Notes under the pieces: generated by a model
Databases searched by the model: none
Told to the model about the DNA's origin: nothing
The model's input: the letters and a program-made list of their open reading frames with translations, nothing else
Assembly (NCBI RefSeq): GCF_006715025.1
Contig: NZ_VFMK01000001.1
Coordinates: forward strand, 2,790,001-2,854,000
Direction: 5' to 3'
From: Serratia fonticola
Lineage (GTDB): Bacteria; Pseudomonadota; Gammaproteobacteria; Enterobacterales; Enterobacteriaceae
DNA length: 64,000 nt
Shown: positions 31,734 through 40,708 of the stretch, piece by piece
How positions within the stretch are numbered: the stretch's first letter is position 1
Layout of the letters: every line of letters begins with the position of its first letter
Made by a program: the position numbers and the translations under genes

Positions 31734-33217
31734 TGAATTATTATATTGGTTTGGATTCCGGCGGAACTTTCATGAAGGCTGCCCTGTTTGATGCACAAGG
31801 TAATCAGCATGGGCTGGTAAGAAAATCAGCAAGTGTTATCAATGAAAAGCAAGGATGGGTTGAGCGCGATCTGAATGCATTATGGGATGACTGTGTTTTT
31901 GCAATCAAAGAATTACTTAAAACGACCACGGTAGATCCAAGTGACATCAAAGGAATAGGCATTTCAGCACAGGGTAAAGGCGTTTATTTACTGGATAAAA
32001 AAGGGCTGGGTTTGGGCAGGGGAATTATGTCCTCAGACTCACGTTCGTTGCCTCTGGTGAAAGATTGGATGGAGAAGGGCTTACCAGATATTGTATATCA
32101 AAAAACATTACAGACATTGTGGACAGGACATCCGGTATCAATTATTCGTTGGCTAAAAGATTATCAGCCTGATACCTATGCTAATATCGGTTCAATCTTG
32201 ATGGCTCATGACTATCTTCGCTATCGATTTACCGGCGTCATCGCAGCTGAACTTACTAATATGTCAGAGAGTAATTTTTTTAATGCCCACGCTGGTGCCT
32301 ATGATTTAGATTTATTACGCCTGTTTGGTATTGAAGAAGTCTGGCATGCATTACCCCCAATTATTAATCCTGACGACCGTGGTGGCTATATTACTGAAGC
32401 GGTAGCAAAAGAAACAGGACTCTCTGTTGGAACGCCTGTTTTTGGTGGCCTGTTTGATGTGGTATCGACCGTATTATGTTCCGGTATTAACTCTGATGAA
32501 AGATCGCTTAATTATGTCATGGGGACATGGGCTGTCACCTCCGGGATTACAAAGTCAGTAACGCAAGAAAATTATAATTTCGTTTATGGGCATCATGCCA
32601 TCGCGGATGAATATATTGTGCATGAAGCTAGCCCTACATCGGCAGGTAATTATGAGTGGTTCTCAAGCTATCTTGGCGAGAACGGTGTTATTAATCATAA
32701 AAGTAATGAGTCCTTAGTATCATCTCTTGAGCCCGCATCCAGCAGCGTACTTTTCGTTCCTTTTTTATATGGTTCAAATCAAGGATTAGGACTGAAATCG
32801 GGCTTCTATGGTTTACAGGCGCACCATACAAAAGGGCATATAATCCAGGCCATATGGGAAGGGATTTTATTTTGCCATAATGTACATCTGGAAAGGATGC
32901 GTATTAGATTTCCTAAGGCTAGTGTTCTGAAAGTAACTGGCGGGCCTGTTTCTTGCAGAACATGGATGCAAATGCTGGCGGATTTGACGGACATGACCGT
33001 AGAGGTCCTGAATATAGATGAAACAGGCGCGCTAGGTGCTGCAATTGTCGCTATGGTTGGTGCTGATGAATATCCAACTATCAGTGATTGTGTTAAAAAT
33101 ATTCATACAGAAAAAGTGCAATTTGTGCCAAATTCTGATAATTTCGTTAAGTACCAGACTAAATATAAAAAATACCAAAAACTAGTACAACTGTTCAAAG
33201 CGTTCGAGGGATCATAA
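31730..33217 (+). CDS. lyxK: L-xylulose/3-keto-L-gulonate kinase
   Basis: This 495-residue kinase belongs to the FGGY sugar-kinase family. It opens with the phosphate-binding YIGLDSGGTFMKAALFD, has the hinge ISAQGKG and MSSDSR stretches, and ends with the ATP-site loop VTGGPVSCRTWMQMLADLTD and GALGAAIVAMVG. LyxK phosphorylates L-xylulose and 3-keto-L-gulonate, giving the substrate of SgbH. Two adjacent ATGs (31730 and 31733) are possible; the first overlaps the yiaL stop. Length is close to E. coli LyxK (498). Confidence 0.9.
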   Translation: MMNYYIGLDSGGTFMKAALFDAQGNQHGLVRKSASVINEKQGWVERDLNALWDDCVFAIKELLKTTTVDPSDIKGIGISAQGKGVYLLDKKGLGLGRGIMSSDSRSLPLVKDWMEKGLPDIVYQKTLQTLWTGHPVSIIRWLKDYQPDTYANIGSILMAHDYLRYRFTGVIAAELTNMSESNFFNAHAGAYDLDLLRLFGIEEVWHALPPIINPDDRGGYITEAVAKETGLSVGTPVFGGLFDVVSTVLCSGINSDERSLNYVMGTWAVTSGITKSVTQENYNFVYGHHAIADEYIVHEASPTSAGNYEWFSSYLGENGVINHKSNESLVSSLEPASSSVLFVPFLYGSNQGLGLKSGFYGLQAHHTKGHIIQAIWEGILFCHNVHLERMRIRFPKASVLKVTGGPVSCRTWMQMLADLTDMTVEVLNIDETGALGAAIVAMVGADEYPTISDCVKNIHTEKVQFVPNSDNFVKYQTKYKKYQKLVQLFKAFEGS

Positions 33218-33219
33218 TA

Positions 33220-33864
33220 ATGACCAGACCTTTACTGCAAATGGCGCTTGATGCCACAACAATAGAATCTGCATTAAACTCTGTGGAACTGGTTGCGGAA
33301 AAGTTAGATGTTATTGAGGTGGGTACCATTTTAGCCTTTTCCTATGGGGTTGATAGCGTTGCTGTTGTGCGTGAAAAATATCCAAAACACATCATTGTTT
33401 GTGATATGAAAATTACCGATGCCAGCGCAATCTTAACTCGTTTAGCCATGCAGGCGGGGGCTAACTGGGTTACGGTCAGTGCTGCAGCTCATGTAGAAAC
33501 GATTCGTGCTGCTAAAAAAATAACCGATGAGTTTAACGGCGAAGTTCAGATAGAGCTTTATGGTAACTGGACCTATTCTGATGCAAAAGACTGGGTTGCC
33601 ATGGGAGTCAAACAGGCTATCTATCATAGATCTCGAGATGCTGAATTAGCAGGAGTAAACTGGACAGAAAACGATCTGGTAAAGCTTAAGACATTATCTG
33701 AGCTAGGGTTAGAGCTTTCCGTAACCGGCGGTATCGTTCCTGAGGATCTTCATTTATTCAGGGATGTAAACGTTAAAGCATTTATTGCCGGAAGAGCATT
33801 AGCCGATCCATCTGGACCAGATATAGCACAACATTTTCATAATGAAATTAAAAAATATTGGTAA
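33220..33864 (+). CDS. sgbH: 3-keto-L-gulonate-6-phosphate decarboxylase
   Basis: This 214-residue TIM-barrel enzyme is of the orotidine-monophosphate-decarboxylase superfamily, like UlaD/SgbH. It has the metal-site strand DVIEVGT, the catalytic VCDMKITDA with Asp-x-Lys-x-x-Asp, and the phosphate site SVTGGIVPEDL...FIAGRAL. It turns 3-keto-L-gulonate-6-phosphate into L-xylulose-5-phosphate and CO2. It starts two bases after the lyxK stop and is followed six bases later by the IclR-type regulator. Confidence 0.92.
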   Translation: MTRPLLQMALDATTIESALNSVELVAEKLDVIEVGTILAFSYGVDSVAVVREKYPKHIIVCDMKITDASAILTRLAMQAGANWVTVSAAAHVETIRAAKKITDEFNGEVQIELYGNWTYSDAKDWVAMGVKQAIYHRSRDAELAGVNWTENDLVKLKTLSELGLELSVTGGIVPEDLHLFRDVNVKAFIAGRALADPSGPDIAQHFHNEIKKYW

Positions 33865-33870
33865 GTATCT

Positions 33871-34647
33871 ATGAGTGAACAAATTAAATCATTGTCTAAA
33901 GCTCTAACCATTTTAGAGTTTCTGGGGCAGCATCCTAACGGCGTTTCTTTACAATATATCGCTGAAGGGACGGGGTTCAACAAATCATCTGTCCATCGAG
34001 TTCTTTCTACCTTTGAATCTTCGGGGTATGTAACCCAAATGTTCTCAGGTAAAGAATATCGTTTGACGATGAAACTGATTCATTTAGGTCATGCGGCACT
34101 TAATTCTGATATCACTGGACTTGTTAAACCCCATTTATCTGCTTTACGAGCAGAAATAAATGAAACTATTAATTTTTTATCTTTTGATGCAGATAATATA
34201 ATTTTCCAGGATAAACTCGAGCCTAAGGATGCTTCTTTTAGAACTCGTACCTACGTTGGATTACACTCTCCAATGTATTGTTCTGCTGCGGGTAAGTGTT
34301 ATTTGGCATTCTGTCCTGATGCGGTGAAAGAAGCATACTGGCAACGCAATGCCAGTATTATGCAAAAATTAACCGAAACGACAATTATCGATAAAGTCCC
34401 TTTTTTTGAAAGCCTGGGGGAAATCAAAGCCCGAGGTTATGCAATAGACGATGAAGAAAATGAGGCAGGGATATCTTGTATAGCCGTTCCTGTTTTTGAT
34501 AAAAGCGGTGCGCCTATTTATGCGGTCAGTGTATCAACATTGACACCCAAAATGCGGCAGATTGGCTATACAAAGATTGCTGAAAAAGTGAAATCATGTA
34601 CTGATAAAATTCAGCAGCACCTAAATTATGGAGGTTCAGGTGATTAA
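33871..34647 (+). CDS. yiaJ: IclR-family repressor, YiaJ-like
   Basis: This 258-residue regulator has an N-terminal winged helix (ALTILEFLGQHPNGVSLQYIAEGTGFNKSSVHRVLSTFESSGYV, residues about 11-55) and the IclR effector domain with the typical GLHSPMYCSAAGKCYLAF and DDEENEAGISCIAVPVFD. YiaJ represses the yiaK-S operon in E. coli from an upstream, divergent gene. Here it lies inside the operon between sgbH and sgbU, so repression would be self-limiting through its own operon. The likely target is the palindrome at 26496-26514. Confidence 0.85.
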   Translation: MSEQIKSLSKALTILEFLGQHPNGVSLQYIAEGTGFNKSSVHRVLSTFESSGYVTQMFSGKEYRLTMKLIHLGHAALNSDITGLVKPHLSALRAEINETINFLSFDADNIIFQDKLEPKDASFRTRTYVGLHSPMYCSAAGKCYLAFCPDAVKEAYWQRNASIMQKLTETTIIDKVPFFESLGEIKARGYAIDDEENEAGISCIAVPVFDKSGAPIYAVSVSTLTPKMRQIGYTKIAEKVKSCTDKIQQHLNYGGSGD

Positions 34648-35509
34648 TTTTAATAAAAAATACAGACTAGGGATTTATGAAAAGGCTATGCCAGCAACGT
34701 TAAGCTGGGAGGATAGGTTGCTGTGTGCACGGGATGCTGGGTTTGATTTCATTGAGATTTCAGTTGACGAGAGCGATGAGCGAAGGGCCAGATTAGACTG
34801 GCCTGATGAACAAATAGATGAGCTGCGTAATTTATGTATCAAGCACAGAATGCCACTGCACTCCATGTGCTTGAGCGCCCATAGAAAGTTTCCATTCGGC
34901 TCAATGGATGACGACGTTCGCCAGGAAGCATTTTCTATTATGGAAAAAGCGATTGTTTTAGCCTACAAACTGGGGATTCGTTGTATTCAGATGGCAGGGT
35001 ATGACGTCTACTACGAACCTCAATCAGAGAGCACTCATCAGCGTTTTATCGATGGCATGAAACAAGCCGCGAAGATGGCGGAAAACGCAGGTGTGATGCT
35101 TGGCGTAGAGATTATGGATACGCCATATTTAAACTCATTGAGTAAATTTGAAGTGCTTAAGCGTGAAATTCCATCACCTAACTTCATGGCCTATCCTGAT
35201 GTCGGAAATATAACAGGCTGGAATTATGATGTTTGCACTGAATTAAAGTTGGCAAAAGACCATATTGTTCAACTCCACTTGAAAGATACCCTCCGTGTCT
35301 CTGCTACTTCTCAAGGCCAGTTCCGCGATTTAGTGATAGGTGAAGGGGAAGTCGATTTTCCAGCAATTTTCAAGACCCTGGCTGCCATAGATTACTGCTC
35401 GCCTTTTGTTATTGAAATGTGGGCTCAGGATGATAAATGGTTCGAAAACATTAAAGGGGCAAAAAGTACCTTGCAAAAAATTGCCCATGAGTCAGGTTTC
35501 TATCTTTAG
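34640..35509 (+). CDS. sgbU: L-xylulose-5-phosphate 3-epimerase
   Basis: This enzyme of about 289 residues is a xylose-isomerase-like TIM barrel matching SgbU/UlaE: RLGIYEKAMPATLSWEDRL at the start, SVDESDERRARLDW, HSMCLSAHRKFPFGS, and the metal ligands in VEIMDT, YPDVGN, LHLKDT and the final EMW. It converts L-xylulose-5-phosphate to L-ribulose-5-phosphate for SgbE. The start is read as GTG at 34640, with GGAGG five bases before it; an ATG at 34628 would place the ribosome site inside the gene. It overlaps the regulator gene by 8 bases. Confidence 0.88.
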   Translation: MINFNKKYRLGIYEKAMPATLSWEDRLLCARDAGFDFIEISVDESDERRARLDWPDEQIDELRNLCIKHRMPLHSMCLSAHRKFPFGSMDDDVRQEAFSIMEKAIVLAYKLGIRCIQMAGYDVYYEPQSESTHQRFIDGMKQAAKMAENAGVMLGVEIMDTPYLNSLSKFEVLKREIPSPNFMAYPDVGNITGWNYDVCTELKLAKDHIVQLHLKDTLRVSATSQGQFRDLVIGEGEVDFPAIFKTLAAIDYCSPFVIEMWAQDDKWFENIKGAKSTLQKIAHESGFYL

Positions 35510-35597
35510 TATATTTGAGTGGTGGATTGCCCATAGATTATTTGTTGGAGAATGCAGTGACGTTTCGAAAGGATAACTAACTCAAAAGGATCAACCT

Positions 35598-35921
35598 ATG
35601 ACTATTGTAAGAACTGCTTTTTTTGAAGCTGATTTAACTGATGAAGAAAAACTAGACTTCTATAATTACATGGCCAGGGAAGTGGTACCTATCATCCGCA
35701 CTTTTCCAGGTAATAAAGGAGTCGTCATCAGTAAGCCTGATTTTATAGAGTCTGATAGCCATCAGTGCGTTATTATGATGATGCAGCACAGTTATGAAAA
35801 TAAAAGCGCGATGGAAGAGGCGCTAAGTTCTCAACAGCGTGTTGCAAGTGCTAATGCCACTAAGATTATTGTTGAAAAATATAAAATGCGCGTGCATCAC
35901 ATGAACTTTATGGTTGATTAA
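35598..35921 (+). CDS. small dimeric alpha/beta-barrel protein
   Basis: This 107-residue protein has the length and strand-helix pattern of the ABM/EthD dimeric barrel group, seen in the early helix EEKLDFYNYMAREVVPIIRTFPG and a following strand GVVISKP and VIMMMQHSYENK. No catalytic residue can be assigned. It follows sgbU by 88 bases on the same strand and is followed by the terminator, so it is the last gene of the operon; E. coli yia-sgb has no such gene. A role in oxidised-ascorbate chemistry is possible but not shown. AAAGGA precedes the ATG. Confidence 0.65.
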   Translation: MTIVRTAFFEADLTDEEKLDFYNYMAREVVPIIRTFPGNKGVVISKPDFIESDSHQCVIMMMQHSYENKSAMEEALSSQQRVASANATKIIVEKYKMRVHHMNFMVD

Positions 35922-35987
35922 TTTAGATGCCAATTGCTTTTTCAGAAGCTGTTTTATGTAATTTCCTCGACCCTAACCTGAAATAAA

Positions 35988-36011
35988 AAATCCACGCAAG
36001 CGCGTGGATTT
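35988..36011. terminator. bidirectional terminator between sgb operon and ychF
   Basis: AAATCCACGC at 35988-35997 pairs with GCGTGGATTT at 36002-36011, followed by CTTATTTT on the plus strand and preceded by an A-rich run that serves the minus strand. Confidence 0.85.
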
Positions 36012-36063
36012 CTTATTTTACTACTCTCGATGAGATCAGCTCTCATGAGACAACAGATTTTAT

Positions 36064-37155
36064 TTAGACGTTAAACAAGAAGTTCATCACATCGCCATCT
36101 TTAACGATGTAGTCTTTGCCTTCTGAACGCATTTTGCCGGCTTCTTTAGCGCCTTGTTCACCCTTGTAGGTGATGAAGTCGTCAAAGGAGATAGTCTGGG
36201 CGCGGATAAAGCCTTTTTCAAAATCGGTGTGGATTTTGCCTGCTGCTTGTGGTGCGGTAGCACCTACCGGGATGGTCCAGGCACGGACTTCTTTTACGCC
36301 TGCGGTGAAGTAGGTCTGCAGATTCAGCAACTCGTAGCCTGCGCGGATCACGCGGTTCAGACCCGGCTCTTCTAGCCCCAGTTCTGCCATAAATTCTGCG
36401 CGGTCTTCATCTTCCAGTTCTGCAATGTCAGATTCAACAGCTGCGCAAACTGCGACAACAACAGAACCTTCGGCTGCGGCAATTTCACGCACTTTATCCA
36501 GATATGGATTGTTCTCGAAACCGTCTTCGTTGACGTTAGCGATGTACATGGTAGGTTTCAGCGTCAGGAAGCTCAGGTAACGGATCGCCGCCTTATCTTC
36601 AGCGGAAAGATCCAGTGCACGCAACATGCCTGCTTTTTCCAACTGCGGCAGACATTTTTCCAGTGCGGCCAACTCGGCTTTCGCATCTTTATCGCCACCT
36701 TTGGCTTTTTTCTGCACGCGATGAATCGCACGTTCGCAGGTATCCAGGTCAGAGAGTGCCAGCTCGGTGTTGATCACGTCGATATCGTCTGCAGGATCCA
36801 CTTTGTTGTTAACGTGAATAATATTGTCATTCTCAAAGCAGCGCACCACGTGCCCGATCGCTTCGGTTTCACGGATGTTGGTCAGGAACTGGTTACCAAG
36901 GCCTTCACCTTTGGATGCGCCTTTTACCAAGCCTGCGATATCAACGAATTCCATGGTGGTAGGCAGAATACGCTGGGGTTTAACGATCTCGGCCAACTGG
37001 TCAAGACGCGGATCCGGCATGGGTACGACACCCGTATTAGGTTCAATTGTGCAGAACGGAAAGTTGGCGGCTTCAATACCCGCTTTGGTCAACGCGTTGA
37101 ACAGGGTGGATTTGCCAACGTTAGGCAGACCGACGATACCGCATTTGAATCCCAT
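36064..37155 (-). CDS. ychF: redox-responsive ATPase YchF
   Basis: This 363-residue protein is the universally conserved Obg-family P-loop protein YchF/Ola1. It has GLPNVGKST near the N-terminus, the long coiled-coil insert (about 130-200) and a C-terminal TGS domain ending ITYKGEQGAKEAGKMRSEGKDYIVKDGDVMNFLFNV. It prefers ATP over GTP and takes part in stress response and ribosome-linked processes. In E. coli it follows pth directly; here about 1.1 kb separates the two. A sigma-70 promoter at 37233-37261 precedes it. Confidence 0.95.
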   Translation of the reverse strand: MGFKCGIVGLPNVGKSTLFNALTKAGIEAANFPFCTIEPNTGVVPMPDPRLDQLAEIVKPQRILPTTMEFVDIAGLVKGASKGEGLGNQFLTNIRETEAIGHVVRCFENDNIIHVNNKVDPADDIDVINTELALSDLDTCERAIHRVQKKAKGGDKDAKAELAALEKCLPQLEKAGMLRALDLSAEDKAAIRYLSFLTLKPTMYIANVNEDGFENNPYLDKVREIAAAEGSVVVAVCAAVESDIAELEDEDRAEFMAELGLEEPGLNRVIRAGYELLNLQTYFTAGVKEVRAWTIPVGATAPQAAGKIHTDFEKGFIRAQTISFDDFITYKGEQGAKEAGKMRSEGKDYIVKDGDVMNFLFNV

Positions 37156-37232
37156 GTTTATATCACCTTAAATATCTTAACTATCAACAGGTTAATATTG
37201 ACCTGCTGCATAAAGGGCAAAATTATTCCGCT

Positions 37233-37261
37233 ATTATACACGTAATACGCCGTTATCTCGA
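37233..37261 (-). promoter_or_regulatory. ychF: sigma-70 promoter for ychF
   Basis: On the minus strand a TATAAT -10 (37233-37238) is 17 bases from a TCGAGA -35 (37256-37261, 4 of 6 consensus). It lies 78 bases before the ychF start, so ychF has its own promoter and does not depend on pth. Confidence 0.5.
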
Positions 37262-37791
37262 TCTACCCGTTGTAGGTGGTTGCCTGCCGGGCGGATGTTG
37301 CACAAGGGCTAGCAGCGCGACAAGGTGCTGCCATCAATTGGTGGAGGAAGGCCACTCATGTTGTAAGGTTTCTATCGTTGTTATTCGTCAACGTTGCCTC
37401 AACGGTGGGCATCGTTATGTTTCATCTATTATTGCCATAATCGGCGAACCAAAGATTTATTTTAAATGGATCTTTATCGGTGAAATGGTCTGGTCTTTGT
37501 TGGGCGTAATTAAGTATAAGCAGGTTTCGACTTCCTAAAACAGGTAGAGATTAATTCTTATAAATTGCTTGTTTTATCACCATGACCTATCAGGGGTGAT
37601 CATTATTAGCTGTAGGCCAAGGGGGCTTTTGAGATTGAAAGTTAATCAATCACGCATGTGGCTATTAATGTTTAAAATAAATTTATTCACTTCAACGCAT
37701 TGTATTTAAAGTGTTTTTGTTGGTTGCTTGTTATCCGCGTTGGTTTTTTTCTTATTATTTATAGGAATTATCCTTATTAACTGGTAAGAAA
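37262..37791. other. AT-rich spacer between ychF and pth
   Basis: About 530 bases that become strongly AT-rich after 37540. I see no gene here; short frames lack ribosome sites. In related bacteria pth and ychF are adjacent, so this looks like inserted DNA together with the two small frames that follow. Confidence 0.4.
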
Positions 37792-37902
37792 ATGACTATT
37801 TTAATGGATAAGCTATATCACTCGCTTTATTGGGTTGTTTTTCAACAACTATTTAAGATTTTTCTTGTTATTTTAGGGCTATTCCTAACTATATTTGATT
37901 AA
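37792..37902 (+). CDS. possible 36-residue membrane protein
   Basis: An ATG at 37792 opens a 36-codon frame ending at TAA 37900-37902. The product begins MTILMDKLYHSLYW and then has one hydrophobic helix (VVFQQLFKIFLVILGLFL), the look of a single-pass small membrane protein. The ribosome site (GGTAAGAAA) is weak. It lies in the AT-rich segment between ychF and pth, where chance hydrophobic frames are common. I do not recognise a family. Confidence 0.25.
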   Translation: MTILMDKLYHSLYWVVFQQLFKIFLVILGLFLTIFD

Positions 37903-38015
37903 TATTGAAAATAGGATTTTAAATTTATGCTTGAGTGTTGTTGATGTTATTTTTTTGAGATAATATTCAGATCGTATTTGCTATTCTATTTGCATCCAAG
38001 GGAGGGATTTATTCC

Positions 38016-38258
38016 ATGAATGGAATCTATGCGTTTTTGGCGCCGGTACTATTATTGCTTTCGGTAATTTCTTTTATAATTCATTTCCGTAATGAACGTC
38101 GGAAGACCTTGATTGAAAGACCTTTTCACACTGGAAAGGCAGAGTTGAAAGAGGGGGGCATGGTTGGGGGCTGTGCTCGGGGAGCTGGGGCGTCCGCGTG
38201 CAGCTGCTCAAACAAGATCTGCCGCTATTGCCCTATAGGAAATCGATCAGGCAAATGA
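38016..38258 (+). CDS. possible small membrane-anchored protein
   Basis: This 80-codon frame starts with ATG at 38016 after AAGGGAGGG, twelve bases upstream, rather far but strong. The product has one N-terminal helix (IYAFLAPVLLLLSVISFIIHF), a basic stretch RNERRKTLIER and then a Gly/Cys-rich tail with five cysteines in the last 35 residues. The base composition changes from AT-rich to GC-rich within the frame, so the second half may be chance reading. No family recognised. It converges on pth, ending 24 bases from its stop. Confidence 0.3.
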   Translation: MNGIYAFLAPVLLLLSVISFIIHFRNERRKTLIERPFHTGKAELKEGGMVGGCARGAGASACSCSNKICRYCPIGNRSGK

Positions 38259-38282
38259 CAGCTGCATTGCCTGACCTTGATA

Positions 38283-38885
38283 TTAACTACCCGCTTTAAA
38301 GGCATGTAGACGGTTCATTGCTTTTGTCATGCCTTCTTTCAGCAAAATCTCGGTACAACGCAGCGATTCATCGATGGCATCATCAATCAGCGTCTGTTCG
38401 GTGGCTGGGGGTTTGCCGAGAACAAAGCCGACCACTTTGTTTCTGTCGCCTGGGTGGCCAATACCGATGCGTAAGCGGTAAAAATTCGCGTTATTCCCCA
38501 GCTTGCTCTGAATATCTTTCAGGCCATTATGCCCGCCGTTGCTGCCCCCTAATTTGAGTTTGGCTACGCCAGGCGGCAGATCCAATTCATCGTGGGCGAC
38601 TAAAATCTCTTCTGGAAGAATCCGGTAAAAGGTCGCAACGGCGGCAACCGCTTTGCCACTCAGGTTCATAAAGGTCGTCGGAACCAGCAACCGAACATCG
38701 TTACCCGCTAAATTCAAGCGTGCGGTATAACCGAAGAATTTGCTCTCTTCTTTCAGGGGTTGGTTGTGGCGCTGCGCCAATAGGTCAACGTACCAGGCAC
38801 CTGCGTTGTGCCGTGTCTGGGCATACTCTGGGCCCGGGTTCGCCAGGCCAACAATCAATTTGATACTGCTCACTGAGTGATTCAC
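38283..38885 (-). CDS. pth: peptidyl-tRNA hydrolase
   Basis: This enzyme of 196-200 residues has the full Pth signature: IKLIVGLANPG at the start, TRHNAGAW with the catalytic His, TFMNLSGKAV, and the HDELDLPPG loop with the catalytic Asp, then GGSNGGHNGLKDI. It frees tRNA from peptidyl-tRNAs that drop off ribosomes and is essential. Both candidate starts are GTG (38885 and 38873); the second gives a length nearer the 194 residues of E. coli. It is divergent from ychH. Confidence 0.95.
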   Translation of the reverse strand: MNHSVSSIKLIVGLANPGPEYAQTRHNAGAWYVDLLAQRHNQPLKEESKFFGYTARLNLAGNDVRLLVPTTFMNLSGKAVAAVATFYRILPEEILVAHDELDLPPGVAKLKLGGSNGGHNGLKDIQSKLGNNANFYRLRIGIGHPGDRNKVVGFVLGKPPATEQTLIDDAIDESLRCTEILLKEGMTKAMNRLHAFKAGS

Positions 38886-39173
38886 TCTGCTAGAGATTAT
38901 GGAAAGGGCGATAGTTTACCTGTCGGCGTGTGGAATGACAAAACTCTGGCTCTGTGAGGGGCTCCTGGCCTAAAAAGCGAACAACACATTAATAAAATAA
39001 TTCAGTTTGCTAACTAACGTTTAACATAAGTAAAGAACTGTCAGAATTTCTTTACCATTTGTGATCGCTCACTCAATACCCTTCCTCTAATAGTGGCTAT
39101 ACTTAACTTAACAAAGTGAGTTAGCAAGTTAAGCGTTATCCTTTGTTGGCACATGGCACTATGGAGGTGGCAT

Positions 39174-39452
39174 ATGAAACGTAAAAGCGCAGGTGTAATG
39201 GGCAACGTTTTAATGGGATTGGGTATGGTAGTGATGGTCGGGGGCGTTGGATACTCCATTTTGGCTCAAGTATCACAATTCAACCTACCGCAGTTTTTTG
39301 CCCATGGCGCCATCATGAGTATCTTTATCGGTGCATTGTTGTGGCTGGCGGGCGCACGTATTGGCGGACGTGAGCAGGTAGCGGATCGCTACTGGTGGGT
39401 TAAACATTTTGATAAGCGTTGCCGGAATAACCAGCACCGTTCGTCACATTGA
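39174..39452 (+). CDS. ychH: stress-induced membrane protein YchH
   Basis: This 92-residue protein has two hydrophobic helices (MGNVLMGLGMVVMVGGVGYSIL and FFAHGAIMSIFIGALLWLAGA) and a charged C-terminus ending KHFDKRC, the same length and layout as E. coli YchH, an inner-membrane protein linked to stress and catabolite control. The ATG at 39174 follows GGAGGTGG. An upstream in-frame ATG at 39153 lacks a ribosome site. It sits between pth and prs as in E. coli. Confidence 0.88.
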   Translation: MKRKSAGVMGNVLMGLGMVVMVGGVGYSILAQVSQFNLPQFFAHGAIMSIFIGALLWLAGARIGGREQVADRYWWVKHFDKRCRNNQHRSSH

Positions 39453-39534
39453 TTAATCGCGTCGAAGGGAACGACAATAGCGGCGAGGGATAAGCGCCAC
39501 GTATCAAGGTTTCAGGTTATGTTCCACGACAAGT

Positions 39535-39572
39535 AAAAAACCCGTTGTTGCTCTCGCTTCAACGGGTTTTTT
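39535..39572. terminator. bidirectional terminator between ychH and prs
   Basis: Six A plus CCCGTTG (39535-39547) pair with CAACGGG plus six T (39560-39572). It can stop transcripts from both ychH and prs. Confidence 0.92.
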
Positions 39573-39616
39573 GTTTCCATGATGATGGCGCAGCGAGAAC
39601 TGCGCCAGAAAGCAGA

Positions 39617-40564
39617 TTAATGCTCAAACATCGCAGAAATTGACTCTTCATTGCTGATGCGGCGGATGGCTTCAGCCAACATACCGGACAGTGTCAGAGT
39701 ACGTACGTTTTTCAGTGCCTTGATCTCTGGTGACAACGGAATGGTGTCACAGACGATCACTTCATCAATCACCGAGTTCTTGATGTTGTCCACGGCGTTA
39801 CCGGAGAAGATCGGGTGCGTCGCGTAGGCAAATACGCGTTTGGCACCACGTTCTTTCAGGGCTTCAGCCGCTTTACACAACGTTCCGCCAGTATCGATCA
39901 TGTCATCGACCAGCACACAGTCACGGCCTGCGACGTCACCGATGATGTGCATCACCTGAGAAACGTTTGCGCGTGGGCGACGTTTATCAATGATAGCCAT
40001 ATCGGTATCGTTCAGCAGTTTGGCGATAGCGCGGGCGCGCACAACACCACCGATATCCGGGGAAACCACGATTGGGTTCTCCAGGTTCTGTTGCAGCATG
40101 TCTTCCAGCAGGATCGGGCTACCGAACACGTTATCTACCGGGACATCGAAGAAGCCTTGAATCTGTTCAGCATGCAGATCCACTGTCAATACGCGGTCAA
40201 CCCCTACACTTGAGAGGAAATCGGCAACAACTTTGGCAGTGATTGGCACACGTGCAGAACGCACTCGGCGATCCTGGCGTGCATAACCGAAGTAAGGGAT
40301 AACAGCAGTAATACGACCTGCGGAGGCGCGACGCAGGGCATCAACCATAACAACCAGTTCCATCAGGTTGTCATTGGTGGGTGCACAGGTGGACTGGATG
40401 ATGAAAATATCACCGCCGCGTACATTTTCGTTGATTTGCACGCTCACTTCGCCGTCGCTAAAACGACCTACAGCGGCGTCACCAAGGCTGGTGTACAAAC
40501 GGTTGGCAATACGTTGTGCTAGTTCCGGGGTGGCGTTACCAGCAAAAAGCTTCATATCAGGCAC
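39617..40564 (-). CDS. prs: ribose-phosphate pyrophosphokinase
   Basis: This 315-residue enzyme makes PRPP from ribose-5-phosphate and ATP for nucleotide, His, Trp and NAD synthesis. It has the N-terminal MKLFAGNATPELA, the flexible loop YARQDRR and the PRPP-binding signature VDDMIDTGGT (about residues 219-228). Length equals the E. coli enzyme. Its start at 40564 is followed upstream by a 290-base leader that contains a palindromic repeat element, before ispE on the same strand. Confidence 0.97.
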   Translation of the reverse strand: MPDMKLFAGNATPELAQRIANRLYTSLGDAAVGRFSDGEVSVQINENVRGGDIFIIQSTCAPTNDNLMELVVMVDALRRASAGRITAVIPYFGYARQDRRVRSARVPITAKVVADFLSSVGVDRVLTVDLHAEQIQGFFDVPVDNVFGSPILLEDMLQQNLENPIVVSPDIGGVVRARAIAKLLNDTDMAIIDKRRPRANVSQVMHIIGDVAGRDCVLVDDMIDTGGTLCKAAEALKERGAKRVFAYATHPIFSGNAVDNIKNSVIDEVIVCDTIPLSPEIKALKNVRTLTLSGMLAEAIRRISNEESISAMFEH

Positions 40565-40708
40565 GAGAAGAACCTCAGGCTTGCGTCCAGAGAAGATATT
40601 GTCATACGGCTTTCACCAAGGGGCAGTTGGTGACGCCGACGCAATATACATACGGGTATGTAAAACTAAATTGAACCGCAGGTCGCGCAGGGAGGACAGG
40701 GCCAGGTG

